Made by a program: the position numbers and the translations under genes. DNA of 6,493 bases from Clostridia bacterium (lineage in GTDB: Bacteria; Bacillota_A; Clostridia; Christensenellales; Borkfalkiaceae). The stretch is taken from NCBI GenBank assembly GCA_017621955.1, contig JAGASB010000282.1:1-6493 (forward strand), given 5' to 3'. A model generated the notes under the pieces. The model had not been told where the DNA came from, did not search any database, and saw only the letters and a list, made by a program, of their open reading frames with translations. Of this stretch, positions 1 through 6,493 are shown in pieces; the stretch's first letter is position 1; the number at the start of each line of letters is the position of its first letter.

Positions 1-540
1 GGTTCACACGTTCAAGGCGCAAGCGCAAATAAACCAGGTAACGCAACGTCGCACTTCGTTGCAAGACATTTTGACTCTGACTTTATCAACTTGGGTTTTT
101 CAGGTAACGCTTTGGGCGAACAAGAAATGGCCGAATTTATAGGTAGCATCGATGCTTCAATGCTTATTATGGAATACGACCATAACGCACCGAACGCTGA
201 TTATTTAAGGAAAACACACTATGCGTTCTATGAAACAGTGCGTAAGTTAAGACCCGATATGCCTATTATAATGACAAGTAAGCACGATTATTATATTTGC
301 AGTTACTACGTTAAATCCCAAAAGGAAAACGTAGAAAGACGTAAAGTGGTTATTGAAAGTTACGAAAGGGCAAAAAAGAGCGGGGATAAAAACGTTTATT
401 TTATAGACGGAAAAGACCTATTAAAAGGTCCAAATAGAGAAGATTGTACTGCTGACGGCGTACATCCGAATGATTTAGGGTTTTATAGGATTGCCCGAAA
501 GTTTATAAAGTTTATAAAACAAAACAATTTATTAAAATAG
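1..540 (+). CDS. SGNH/GDSL-family hydrolase (esterase-like), C-terminal part, cut by left edge
   Basis: The frame is open from base 1, so the gene begins outside the window; the TTG at 91 is internal and not a start. The 179 visible codons carry most of the SGNH hydrolase blocks. Codons 1-6 read GSHVQG, which aligns with the block I pattern GxSITQG and would make Ser2 (bases 4-6) the nucleophile. LGFSGNA follows (block II, oxyanion Gly), then EYDHNAP (block III, Asn), and DGVHPNDLGF near the end (block V, catalytic Asp152 at 454-456 and His155 at 463-465). Family knowledge: this subgroup, with GFSGN and DGVHP, is found in bacterial carbohydrate/acyl esterases that often carry an N-terminal beta-sandwich, which would lie upstream here. 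The substrate cannot be read from the sequence; deacylation of a sugar or glycan is inferred from the neighbouring glycosidase-like gene. The gene ends at a strong terminator, so it is transcribed separately from the next gene. Family call is firm, substrate unknown. Confidence 0.88.
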   Translation, partial: GSHVQGASANKPGNATSHFVARHFDSDFINLGFSGNALGEQEMAEFIGSIDASMLIMEYDHNAPNADYLRKTHYAFYETVRKLRPDMPIIMTSKHDYYICSYYVKSQKENVERRKVVIESYERAKKSGDKNVYFIDGKDLLKGPNREDCTADGVHPNDLGFYRIARKFIKFIKQNNLLK

Positions 541-576
541 AAAAACAAGTCAGTCGCTTGACTGACTTGTTTTTTT
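541..576 (+). terminator. Intrinsic terminator after the SGNH hydrolase gene
   Basis: A perfect inverted repeat, ACAAGTCAGT (545-554) and ACTGACTTGT (561-570), encloses a CGCTTG loop whose outer C and G can also pair, leaving a four-base loop. It is preceded by an A run and followed by TTTTTT (571-576), so the stem can be lengthened by A-U pairs. It starts immediately after the stop codon at 538-540. Its right arm also contains a promoter -35 element (558-563). Confidence 0.93.
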
Positions 577-586
577 ATTATATAAT
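558..586 (+). promoter_or_regulatory. Sigma-A-type promoter overlapping the terminator; drives the 596-4230 operon
   Basis: TTGACT at 558-563 (one mismatch from TTGACA) is separated by exactly 17 bases from a perfect TATAAT at 581-586. Transcription would be expected to begin around 592-594, leaving only about 2-4 bases before the ATG at 596. The -35 lies in the loop and 3' arm of the preceding terminator hairpin. The AT-rich context makes TATAAT matches common, but the combined -35/spacer/-10 fit just before a gene start makes this a good candidate. Confidence 0.75.
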
Positions 587-595
587 ATTTTTATT

Positions 596-3052
596 ATGAA
601 GAATATTATTGATTTATACGAGCAAATTGAACGGACAAAAATCCAACTTTCCGTTAATAAAGACCAGGTTTTTTCCTATGTTTCTAAAACAAGTTTACAT
701 AGCGATATTACTGATTGGGCTTACGGCAAGGCGTTAGAAAGAGAATGTGTTGACCTTTCTGATGGTGAAAAACTTACAGGCTATGCCGACATTAAAGACG
801 TGGATAGGCAGTATTATATAAAAGTTATTGCTTGTATGCCCGATTGGAAAAAGTACGTCAACTCATTAACCATTGAAGTAAACGGTAGTATTGCATACGA
901 TAAGGACGATACTTTTTTTGAACAAGTTAATCTTGGTTGGCCTGCGATTTATATTAAACTAGATAAAAATGTTCTTAAAAAGGGTGAAAACGAATTTTTA
1001 GTACACACTTCAAACGTAAGCGGTGGCGGACTATATTTGTCAGAACTTTCGCTTATAAGTTTTCCTAGTGCTAAAAACTTAACCCAAGTTTCAATCAGAA
1101 ATTTTGCTAATTTAGGTGCAAAATTCGGCGTTGCTATAAAAGATGAAAACCGTGAATGCGCATTTGTTAAGGACGAAGTTAATTGCAAACTTATTAAGGT
1201 GAGTTATTATAAAGATTTGTGCGTGTTGACTTTTGAAAGCACTTGTCTTGGTAAAGCGTTTGCAACTGCTGTATTTGGTGATAAGGAAGTTAAATTATAT
1301 ATGCCCGAAATCGTTGACGGTGAAGAGTTTGTCTTTGGCACGGATAGTGATGACCACCGCCACGACGATAGCGACGAAACTGCATTTATATTTGAAACGG
1401 CAATACTTTCAAATATGGGCAATTTTATTCAGTTAAGACCTCAACTTGGCAGAAATCATTTTAAGTTGTTAAATAGGAAGGGCTTTGATGAATTTATAAA
1501 TTTAATGGATTGTTTTGGTATGAAATATGGGCTTTGTGATGCAGATAAGGTGTTCCAAGATGCACCAAACATAAATCCTGAAATTTTTTATGGCGACCAC
1601 GTTCATGAATCATATTTGTTTTTTAATCCAGGTCTAGTTGGTACGCCTTATGAAGAGCAATTCTTAATAGAGCCTGAAAAGTTAAATGTTTTGCAGTCTT
1701 TTGGCGAGGGAAGAGAACTTTATATGGACGTTTTAAGGCGTATGAAAATAAAGTATTCGCAAGGCAAAGGTTTAACGTCTTTTGGTTCGCCAAGTTTAAT
1801 GTGCGTGTACGAAGGTGATTCTGGTGCTGATAGAATAACTATTGAACCCGTTTCAAACTTCAATCTTTTAACGGGCGCAGTAAGGGCAACCGATATGAAG
1901 ATATGGGGCGCACATGTTCCAACCGACTGGTACTTTGGCGTTCCCGTTGACAAGGTTAAATCTAACAAATATCGCCTTGCAATGCAATATTTGTACTTAA
2001 ACGGTGCTTCGTATATTTATGCGGAAAATTCATTGTTTAAGACCAATGCTTTCAAGCGTTGTGATTGGGAAAGTGAGTTTTGCTGTGATAATAGAAAAAT
2101 TCAGCGTGAGTTTTTTGATTACGTTCAATCTAATAAAAGGGTTGGTAAGTTAAAGGTCAATAAAGCGTTCGTGTATGGTAACAATGAATTTTTTATGTGG
2201 AAACTTAACGATAGAATTGCCGAACTTAAAGAAAAAGATTGGGATTCTAACGTTTGGGGCAAGTGGGATAACTCATACCACATAGCGTGGAATGCAACGG
2301 AAGCGTGGCTTCCAACTAGTGATAAACAAAACGTTTATGAAAGTCCGCTTAATAAAAAGTTGTTTTCGGGTACGCCGTATGGCAACGTTGACATTGTTGG
2401 CGCAAATAAAGATTTTTCTAAGTATTCATCTTTGGCGCTCCTTGGTTGGAACACAATGGACGACCAAATGTTATCACGCTTAAAGGACTACGTTTATAAT
2501 GGCGGAACGCTTATGATTTCATACGTTCACTTTAATTATACCGACAGAATTGACTTGCCGTTTGTTTTCCCGATAGCAAGTGAACTTAAAGATTTTATCG
2601 GTCTTGATATAACGGGTGAAAATATAACTAATGGTCAAGTTAAGTTTAACGATCAAAGTGTTGAGTTGTCTAACGTAAGCGTGGTTACGGGTAACGTTAC
2701 TACGGCAACAGTTTTAGCAACGGATGATAACGAAACGGGCATTGTTTACAAGAACGCATACGGAAAAGGTAACGTTTACTTTATAGCATTTAACGAATAT
2801 ATAAGCAAAGAGAGCGATATTGAAGTTTATAAAAAAGTGCTTGATATCATCGGAAAAAATGGCGATGAATACTGTGATAATCCAAATATTTCGTATACGG
2901 TTCGTGAAACTGATGACAAATATATTATTGACGTACTTAATATGAACTGCTTGGAAAATGCCGTGGAAAAGTTTAATATAAGCTATAAAGGGCAAACTGT
3001 TAGCGGTAAGATTGAAGTTGGGCAGATTAAAAAATTTATATTAGATAAGTAA
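596..3052 (+). CDS. Large multidomain glycoside-hydrolase-like protein, family not recognised
   Basis: An 818-residue protein without signal peptide, so probably acting in the cytoplasm on imported sugars. I do not recognise the exact family. The order of segments resembles beta-galactosidase-like clan GH-A enzymes. Residues ~25-155 look like a sugar-binding beta-sandwich (LKKGENEFLVHTS, then LYLSELSLI). A second beta domain ends in an Asp/His-rich loop at 248-261 (GTDSDDHRHDDSDE). A putative TIM barrel spans ~265-560. Residues ~605-690 look like a Rossmann/glutamine-amidotransferase-like domain (LALLGWNTMDDQ, YVYNGGTLMIS), and a beta-rich C-terminus follows. Candidate catalytic acids, by position only, are E338 (GDHVHE), E417 (TIEPVS) and E477 (YIYAENSLF). 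The ATG is the first possible start in the frame (stop at 563-565; no ATG, GTG or TTG between) and has no Shine-Dalgarno sequence, unlike its neighbours; translation is probably leaderless. The stop is eight bases before the dehydrogenase gene, so the two form an operon. Coding is certain; enzymatic class is inferred. Confidence 0.72.
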   Translation: MKNIIDLYEQIERTKIQLSVNKDQVFSYVSKTSLHSDITDWAYGKALERECVDLSDGEKLTGYADIKDVDRQYYIKVIACMPDWKKYVNSLTIEVNGSIAYDKDDTFFEQVNLGWPAIYIKLDKNVLKKGENEFLVHTSNVSGGGLYLSELSLISFPSAKNLTQVSIRNFANLGAKFGVAIKDENRECAFVKDEVNCKLIKVSYYKDLCVLTFESTCLGKAFATAVFGDKEVKLYMPEIVDGEEFVFGTDSDDHRHDDSDETAFIFETAILSNMGNFIQLRPQLGRNHFKLLNRKGFDEFINLMDCFGMKYGLCDADKVFQDAPNINPEIFYGDHVHESYLFFNPGLVGTPYEEQFLIEPEKLNVLQSFGEGRELYMDVLRRMKIKYSQGKGLTSFGSPSLMCVYEGDSGADRITIEPVSNFNLLTGAVRATDMKIWGAHVPTDWYFGVPVDKVKSNKYRLAMQYLYLNGASYIYAENSLFKTNAFKRCDWESEFCCDNRKIQREFFDYVQSNKRVGKLKVNKAFVYGNNEFFMWKLNDRIAELKEKDWDSNVWGKWDNSYHIAWNATEAWLPTSDKQNVYESPLNKKLFSGTPYGNVDIVGANKDFSKYSSLALLGWNTMDDQMLSRLKDYVYNGGTLMISYVHFNYTDRIDLPFVFPIASELKDFIGLDITGENITNGQVKFNDQSVELSNVSVVTGNVTTATVLATDDNETGIVYKNAYGKGNVYFIAFNEYISKESDIEVYKKVLDIIGKNGDEYCDNPNISYTVRETDDKYIIDVLNMNCLENAVEKFNISYKGQTVSGKIEVGQIKKFILDK

Positions 3053-3060
3053 GGAAAAAT

Positions 3061-4230
3061 ATGCAAGATTTTATTTATAACACTCCTACCACAGTTTATT
3101 TTGGTAGGGATAAAGAAAAAGAAGTCGGTAAAATTATAGCGAGTTACGGCTACAAAAAAATAATGATGCAGTACGGTAAGGGCAGTATTAAAAGCTCTGG
3201 ACTTTACGATACCGTTATTGCATCTCTTAAAGAAAATTCAATTGAAGTAATAGAGTTTGGCGGTGTTGAACCTAATCCAAAGCTTGAATTTGTTCGTGAA
3301 GCAATTAGTGTCGCAAGAAAAGAAAAAGTTCAAATGATACTTGCAGTTGGTGGTGGCAGTGTAATAGACTCGTCAAAATACACTGCGCTTGGCGCAAAAT
3401 ACGACGGCGATATTTGGGATATTCCGATGGGGAAATTCACACCAAAAAATGCGCTTCCCGTAGGTTGTATTTTAACCATTGCCGCAGCGGGAAGTGAAAT
3501 GAGTAATTCTGCCGTATTAACAAATCTTTCTGAGAGTAAGAAAAAAGGTTGTTCAACCGAATTTAATAGATGCAAGTTTGCAATTATGAATCCAGAACTT
3601 ACTTTTTCAGTTAGTAAGTATCAAACTGCTTGTGGTATAGTTGATATCATGGCGCATACAATGGAAAGATATTTTACCGTTTTTGACGACACAATTTTAA
3701 CTGATAGAATTGCTGAAAGTATATTAAAAACTGTTGTGGAAGCAGGTAGTATCTTAATGGAAAACCCAAAAGATTATAATGCAAGAGCAAACGTTATGTG
3801 GACATCAAGTTTATCGCATAATGGGCTTACGGGTTGCGGTAGAGAGAACTTTCTTGCCGTGCATCAGTTAGAGCACGCTTTAAGTGGTGAGTTTGACCAC
3901 GTTGCACACGGAGCAGGGCTTGCTGTTTTATTTCCGGCGTGGGCAAAATACGTTTACAAAAAGAACGTTAAGCGCTTTGCTCAGTTTGCAAGAAACGTAT
4001 TCGGCGTTGTAGAATTAGATGACGTGATTGCAAGCCAAATGGGAATTGAAAAGATGAGCGAATATTTTAAGTCACTTGGCATGCCTTTGACAATAAGAGA
4101 GTTTAACGTGCCAAAAGAAAGTTTAGATAAACTTGCAGACCTTTGTACTAACGGTAAAACACGCATAATTAAAAGTTATATCCCGTTAGGATATAACGAA
4201 GTAAAAGAAATTTTTGAAAGTTGTTATTAA
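3061..4230 (+). CDS. Iron-containing alcohol dehydrogenase, YqhD/BdhA-like
   Basis: A 389-residue group III (iron-type) alcohol dehydrogenase, close to the usual length for this family. The N-terminal nucleotide-binding half has YFGRDKE near residue 13, YGKGSIKSSG at 38-47 (the cofactor loop that in YqhD/BdhA-type enzymes contacts the NADPH phosphate) and the hallmark GGGSVIDSSK at 97-106. The C-terminal helical half supplies the four expected metal ligands: Asp195 and His199 in GIVDIMAH, His268 in HQLEH and His283 in HVAHGAGLA. These match the D194/H198/H267/H281 set of E. coli YqhD. All are present, so the enzyme should be active. Family members reduce aldehydes to alcohols (or the reverse), usually with NADPH; the substrate is not evident. 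AAGGA (3051-3055) overlaps the upstream stop codon and lies five bases before the ATG, so translation may be coupled to the glycosidase-like gene. In this operon it may process a small aldehyde or polyol from sugar breakdown, which is inference only. Confidence 0.95.
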   Translation: MQDFIYNTPTTVYFGRDKEKEVGKIIASYGYKKIMMQYGKGSIKSSGLYDTVIASLKENSIEVIEFGGVEPNPKLEFVREAISVARKEKVQMILAVGGGSVIDSSKYTALGAKYDGDIWDIPMGKFTPKNALPVGCILTIAAAGSEMSNSAVLTNLSESKKKGCSTEFNRCKFAIMNPELTFSVSKYQTACGIVDIMAHTMERYFTVFDDTILTDRIAESILKTVVEAGSILMENPKDYNARANVMWTSSLSHNGLTGCGRENFLAVHQLEHALSGEFDHVAHGAGLAVLFPAWAKYVYKKNVKRFAQFARNVFGVVELDDVIASQMGIEKMSEYFKSLGMPLTIREFNVPKESLDKLADLCTNGKTRIIKSYIPLGYNEVKEIFESCY

Positions 4231-4252
4231 ATATAATTTTAATGCAAACTAA

Positions 4253-4280
4253 AAGTGCCACGACCAAAGTCGTGGCACTT
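4253..4280. terminator. Hairpin terminator between convergent operons, probably bidirectional
   Basis: A perfect 12-bp stem, AAGTGCCACGAC (4253-4264) and GTCGTGGCACTT (4269-4280), with a CAAA loop. It lies 22 bases after the dehydrogenase stop and 8 bases beyond the isomerase stop on the other strand. On the + strand it is followed by AACTATTTTTA, on the - strand by TTAGTTTGC; both tails are only moderately T-rich, but the stem-ending TT adds to each. It is the only hairpin between the two converging genes. Confidence 0.85.
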
Positions 4281-4288
4281 AACTATTT

Positions 4289-5035
4289 TTACGCTTTTTC
4301 AATTAAGTTGATTAAATATCTACCCGTTTTTTCTAATAAAGTTAAGCAAGCGGGGATTAATTCGTCGGGATAGTTTTTCATAAATGCGTCGGCTTCAAAA
4401 GTAAAGTGACCATTATATCCCACGTCTTTAAGTGCTTTTGCGACTTCGTTCCAGTTGATTTTTCCGCAGAACGGGAAAGTGTGGCAGTCATCGTAAAGGT
4501 CGTTATCGTGAACGTGTAAACAACCTATGTGTTTGCCTAGCGCCCTTATAATTTTAACAGAGCCTTCGCAGTTGACCATTTCAGCGTGCCCGATATCCAT
4601 ACACGCAGTAAAGTTTTCGTGCTTGATAACTTCCATATGGCGAACGAAATCTTGTGCCGTGCCACAAGCGGACGGAACGGTTTCAATTTCTTCAAAACCC
4701 TCTTTCCACTTAAACATATTTTCAGTGGCTATCGTTACGCCTTTTTCTTTTGCTAGCGGAAGAAGTTTATCGTAAATATGTAACTTGTTTTGTTCGGCAG
4801 TAAGAAAAGAACCAGGATGAACAACCATCATTTTGCAACCCAAAATGCTTGCAATTTCAATCGAACGCAAAAAGGTTTGTTCTAGTGGAAGAACGTCTTC
4901 AACCGTTCTCATATTCGGGCTTGGAGCGTGCATTTGTAGACAGGGAAGATTAACAGAGTCAGCAACCTTTCTTAAATTTTGGGCATATTCTTTCCAACCA
5001 TCAGAATCCCAATATTTTTGGTTGTCATCTGTCAT
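4289..5035 (-). CDS. Sugar phosphate isomerase/epimerase (xylose-isomerase-like TIM barrel), frameshifted N-terminus
   Basis: The 248 residues readable from the ATG at 5035 are most of a TIM-barrel isomerase/epimerase of the AP-endonuclease-2/xylose-isomerase-like superfamily. The four metal ligands expected from ketose 3-epimerase relatives are visible: Glu105 (ATENMF), Asp147 (CMDIGH), His176 (LHVHDND) and Glu214 (TFEADAF), with His150 as likely substrate contact; MHAPSPN and VVHPGS are earlier barrel strands. The first strand and helix are missing from this frame, and the ATG at 5035 has no convincing ribosome site. The missing part is encoded just upstream in another frame (5136 onwards), so the intact ancestor was probably 282 residues. 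Family members interconvert sugars or sugar phosphates, inositol derivatives or hydroxypyruvate; the substrate here is not determinable. It is last in its transcript, ending at the shared hairpin. The catalytic half is intact, but a product starting at 5035 would lack part of the barrel. Confidence 0.88.
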   Translation of the reverse strand: MTDDNQKYWDSDGWKEYAQNLRKVADSVNLPCLQMHAPSPNMRTVEDVLPLEQTFLRSIEIASILGCKMMVVHPGSFLTAEQNKLHIYDKLLPLAKEKGVTIATENMFKWKEGFEEIETVPSACGTAQDFVRHMEVIKHENFTACMDIGHAEMVNCEGSVKIIRALGKHIGCLHVHDNDLYDDCHTFPFCGKINWNEVAKALKDVGYNGHFTFEADAFMKNYPDELIPACLTLLEKTGRYLINLIEKA

Positions 5036-5136
5036 AGAAAAATCATACCCGTCAAAGCCAGCTTCTTTAACATCTTAATTGCTATATCATCGCCGAAACG
5101 CTTTCCACAAGCGCCTGTCATATGAACTAATTTCAT
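5032..5136 (-). pseudogene. Detached 5' part of the sugar isomerase gene (apparent -1 frameshift)
   Basis: The real start of the isomerase gene is probably the ATG at 5134-5136, eight bases after AGGA. It reads MKLVHMTGACGKRFGDDIAI, a typical first strand and helix of this family, but then runs out of register and stops at TGA (5032-5034) after 34 codons. In the frame of the downstream coding region the same DNA reads KEAGFDGYDFSMTDDN, the expected continuation. One lost base between about 5060 and 5077 explains both: the downstream frame has a TAA at 5075-5077, so the change of frame must come after it. The distance 4289-5136 is 848 bases, one short of a multiple of three. The TGA overlaps the internal ATG as ATGA. 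It could be a true mutation, an assembly error or, less likely, programmed frameshifting. Confidence 0.8.
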
Positions 5137-5144
5137 ACTCAATT

Positions 5145-5150
5145 TCCTTT
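5145..5150 (-). promoter_or_regulatory. Ribosome binding site of the isomerase gene
   Basis: AAAGGA on the minus strand ends eight bases before the ATG at 5134-5136. This is a good Shine-Dalgarno sequence and spacing, and it decides that 5136, not 5035, is the original start of the isomerase gene. Confidence 0.8.
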
Positions 5151-5161
5151 ATAATTTTTTT

Positions 5162-5186
5162 ATTATATTTTACTTTATATAGTCAA
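5162..5186 (-). promoter_or_regulatory. Possible promoter before the isomerase gene
   Basis: In the 73-base AT-rich gap between the dGTPase-like gene and the isomerase, the minus strand has TATAAT at 5167-5162, which would place the transcript start near 5155 and leave a short leader holding the ribosome site. A TTGACT lies at 5186-5181, but the spacing of 13 bases is too short for a standard -35/-10 pair, so only the -10 is persuasive. No clear terminator is seen in this gap, so read-through from the dGTPase-like gene is also possible. Confidence 0.35.
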
Positions 5187-5209
5187 TTTTGGCAATTAAA
5201 TAGTTAATT

Positions 5210-6409
5210 TTAGTTGAAATATCCCTTATATTTTAGCTGTAAATTGCTCTTTGGGAAAAGGTAACCAAATAGGTCGATAAAATAGTCGTCTGTCATACTT
5301 GCAACGTAGTCAACAACTATTAAATTCTTTTCACTATCAATATAAGGTGAACGCCTTTTATTAAGGTAATATGGCTTATTCAAATAATCTATGTGATGGG
5401 TAAAAATAGGCGAATTTTTATTGCCAATCGTTAAGTCGTTAAGTAGTTTTTCGTATATTTTTTCCATCATTTCTAATAGAATATCATCGTTTTCTTTTAC
5501 GCTTTCATCTTTGTAGATTTTATCGTAATTTTGCTCTTTTGCGCATTTTAGTGCATTAAAATGTTTTTGGTCAAGCATAATATAAGGTTTAGCGTAACTG
5601 TTTGCTATAACGTTTACAGTAAGATTATTTACGATTTCAGCATTAATTTGACCTATTCCAAAGTCGCTAAACACCTTTTGTTGAGATAAACTTACCGTTG
5701 CGTCTTGACGGTCTTTGCCAAGGTAGGCAATAATGTCGGATAGCCTTACTACACACCCTTCAAGAGTAGACGGCATTATCTTATTTGCTGTAATTTTATC
5801 GGCATAACAGTTATCTATTAAACTATCAAATTCATTAAATCCATTTAGAGTGGTAGGGGAATACTTTGAAAGTTCGGCTTCACCATTGTGAGTCATAATA
5901 CCGTCAAGTGTTTGTAAGGTTAAGTTTAACGGAAATATTTCGTCAAGTACACGAACGGAGTGAATATTATGATAAAAATGCTTATTTGTATGCGAAAAAT
6001 AAATACGGTCAAGGAATTTTTCGCCCGTATGTCCAAACGGGGTGTGCCCGATATCGTGCCCAAGTGCTATTGACTCAATAAGTTCAACGTTTAAGTTTAA
6101 TGCTTTACCGATAGTTCTTGCAATACGCGACACAAGTTGAACGTGAAGGCCTCTTCTAGTTATATCGTCATTTTTGTTAAGTGAAAACACCTGTGTTTTA
6201 TCCGCATATCTGTTATAGAACGGACAATTCAAAATCTTGTCCGCATCGCGAATAAAGTTAGAGCGCAGTACCGTCGGGCTATCGTGTGTTGCCGTGTTTC
6301 TTCGTGTTGCGTTTTCATCCTTAAAAGCAAAGGGGTTAATTTTTCCGCTTTTTTTATCGCTTAAAATTTTGCTTTCTATATCGGTAGACAAATTTTCATA
6401 GTATGCCAT
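5210..6409 (-). CDS. dGTPase-like HD-domain triphosphohydrolase
   Basis: A 399-residue soluble HD-domain protein of the deoxyguanosinetriphosphate triphosphohydrolase-like family, which hydrolyses dNTPs to deoxynucleosides plus triphosphate. Residues ~45-75 contain the typical run into YADKTQVF (family: R-x-x-x-KTQVF). The metal site is complete: His89 in RRGLHVQ, His118-Asp119 in ALGHDIGHTPFGHTGE (118-130 with His122, His127 and Glu130 also conserved) and Asp225 in VRLSDIIAYLGKDR. The usual THSLEV after the first histidine is replaced by LHVQLV, a modest divergence. The C-terminal ~150 residues are helical and variable, as usual. The ATG overlaps the upstream gene's stop as TAATG, implying translational coupling; GGCGG about eight bases before is a weak ribosome site. 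In Clostridia such proteins act in nucleotide-pool control, and the role here should be the same. Nucleotide specificity and possible allosteric activation by dNTPs cannot be judged. Confidence 0.93.
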   Translation of the reverse strand: MAYYENLSTDIESKILSDKKSGKINPFAFKDENATRRNTATHDSPTVLRSNFIRDADKILNCPFYNRYADKTQVFSLNKNDDITRRGLHVQLVSRIARTIGKALNLNVELIESIALGHDIGHTPFGHTGEKFLDRIYFSHTNKHFYHNIHSVRVLDEIFPLNLTLQTLDGIMTHNGEAELSKYSPTTLNGFNEFDSLIDNCYADKITANKIMPSTLEGCVVRLSDIIAYLGKDRQDATVSLSQQKVFSDFGIGQINAEIVNNLTVNVIANSYAKPYIMLDQKHFNALKCAKEQNYDKIYKDESVKENDDILLEMMEKIYEKLLNDLTIGNKNSPIFTHHIDYLNKPYYLNKRRSPYIDSEKNLIVVDYVASMTDDYFIDLFGYLFPKSNLQLKYKGYFN

Positions 6410-6493
6410 TATTCAACCGCCATAAGAATTTTATAAAGTATTCTATAAAGTTCTAAAACTTCTTTTTTGTCAAGGTTAATGCTGTTAGCAACA
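6409..6493 (-). CDS. C-terminal end of an unrecognised protein, cut by right edge
   Basis: The minus strand is open from the window edge for 27 codons and ends with TAA at 6411-6409, sharing its last A with the dGTPase-like start codon. The residues include NLDKKEVLELYRIL and end KILMAVE, a probable amphipathic helix. Too short to assign a family. The TAATG overlap with the next gene indicates one transcript, and the coding frame is supported mainly by this junction and by the absence of stops. Confidence 0.6.
   Translation of the reverse strand, partial: VANSINLDKKEVLELYRILYKILMAVE

Noticed and set aside
91..540. SGNH hydrolase starting at the TTG at 91
   Set aside because: The frame is open back to base 1 and the upstream codons encode the expected block I region, so 91 is internal to a gene that starts outside the window.
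949..1436. Short overlapping frames on both strands within the glycosidase-like gene
   Set aside because: They lie wholly within a clearly coding frame, have no ribosome sites and no recognisable protein features; they are shadows.
5055..5080. Programmed -1 ribosomal frameshift in the isomerase gene
   Set aside because: The junction has no proper X XXY YYZ heptamer (GTTAAAG fits only in its second half) and I saw no clear stimulatory stem. A one-base loss or assembly error is simpler.
5162..5186. Standard TTGACT/TATAAT promoter pair before the isomerase
   Set aside because: The spacer is only 13 bases. I kept the -10 as a weak candidate but not the pair as a confident promoter.
1..6493. Mobile element, CRISPR array, tRNA/rRNA or defence system
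   Set aside because: No direct-repeat array, transposase, terminal inverted repeats or RNA-gene signature was seen; the only inverted repeats noted are the two terminators.

Overview
The window is about 6.5 kb of AT-rich DNA with Shine-Dalgarno-type ribosome sites (AAGGA, AAAGGA), TTGACT/TATAAT-type promoters and intrinsic terminators. This fits an uncultured, low-GC Bacillota/Clostridia-like (probably gut) bacterium. That placement is inference from style and protein families, not from a marker gene. All proteins whose N-terminus is visible look cytoplasmic: no signal peptide or membrane segment was seen.

Left part, + strand: the C-terminal 179 codons of an SGNH/GDSL hydrolase (1-540) end at a strong intrinsic terminator (541-576). 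A well-spaced promoter sits on that terminator, with its -35 inside the hairpin. It drives an 818-residue multidomain glycoside-hydrolase-like protein (596-3052) from an ATG only a few bases after the expected transcription start. Eight bases further on, a YqhD/BdhA-type iron-dependent alcohol dehydrogenase (3061-4230) is almost certainly co-transcribed. A 12-bp hairpin (4253-4280) closes this unit and also lies at the end of the convergent minus-strand unit.

Right part, - strand (read right to left): the last 27 codons of an unrecognised protein (6409-6493) overlap the start of a dGTPase-like HD phosphohydrolase (5210-6409) through TAATG. After a 73-base AT-rich gap with a possible promoter comes a sugar phosphate isomerase/epimerase of the xylose-isomerase-like TIM-barrel family. 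Its reading frame is broken by an apparent one-base loss: the first ~25 codons (start at 5136, good ribosome site) are in a different frame from the remaining 248 codons (4289-5035).

Taken together, the SGNH esterase, the intracellular glycosidase-like enzyme, the aldehyde/alcohol oxidoreductase and the sugar isomerase suggest a small carbohydrate-catabolism neighbourhood, with the dGTPase and its upstream partner as unrelated housekeeping genes. I see no mobile element, CRISPR array, RNA gene or defence-like system. The points most worth a second look are the terminator/promoter overlap with probable leaderless translation, the frameshifted isomerase, and the unclassified glycoside-hydrolase-like protein.
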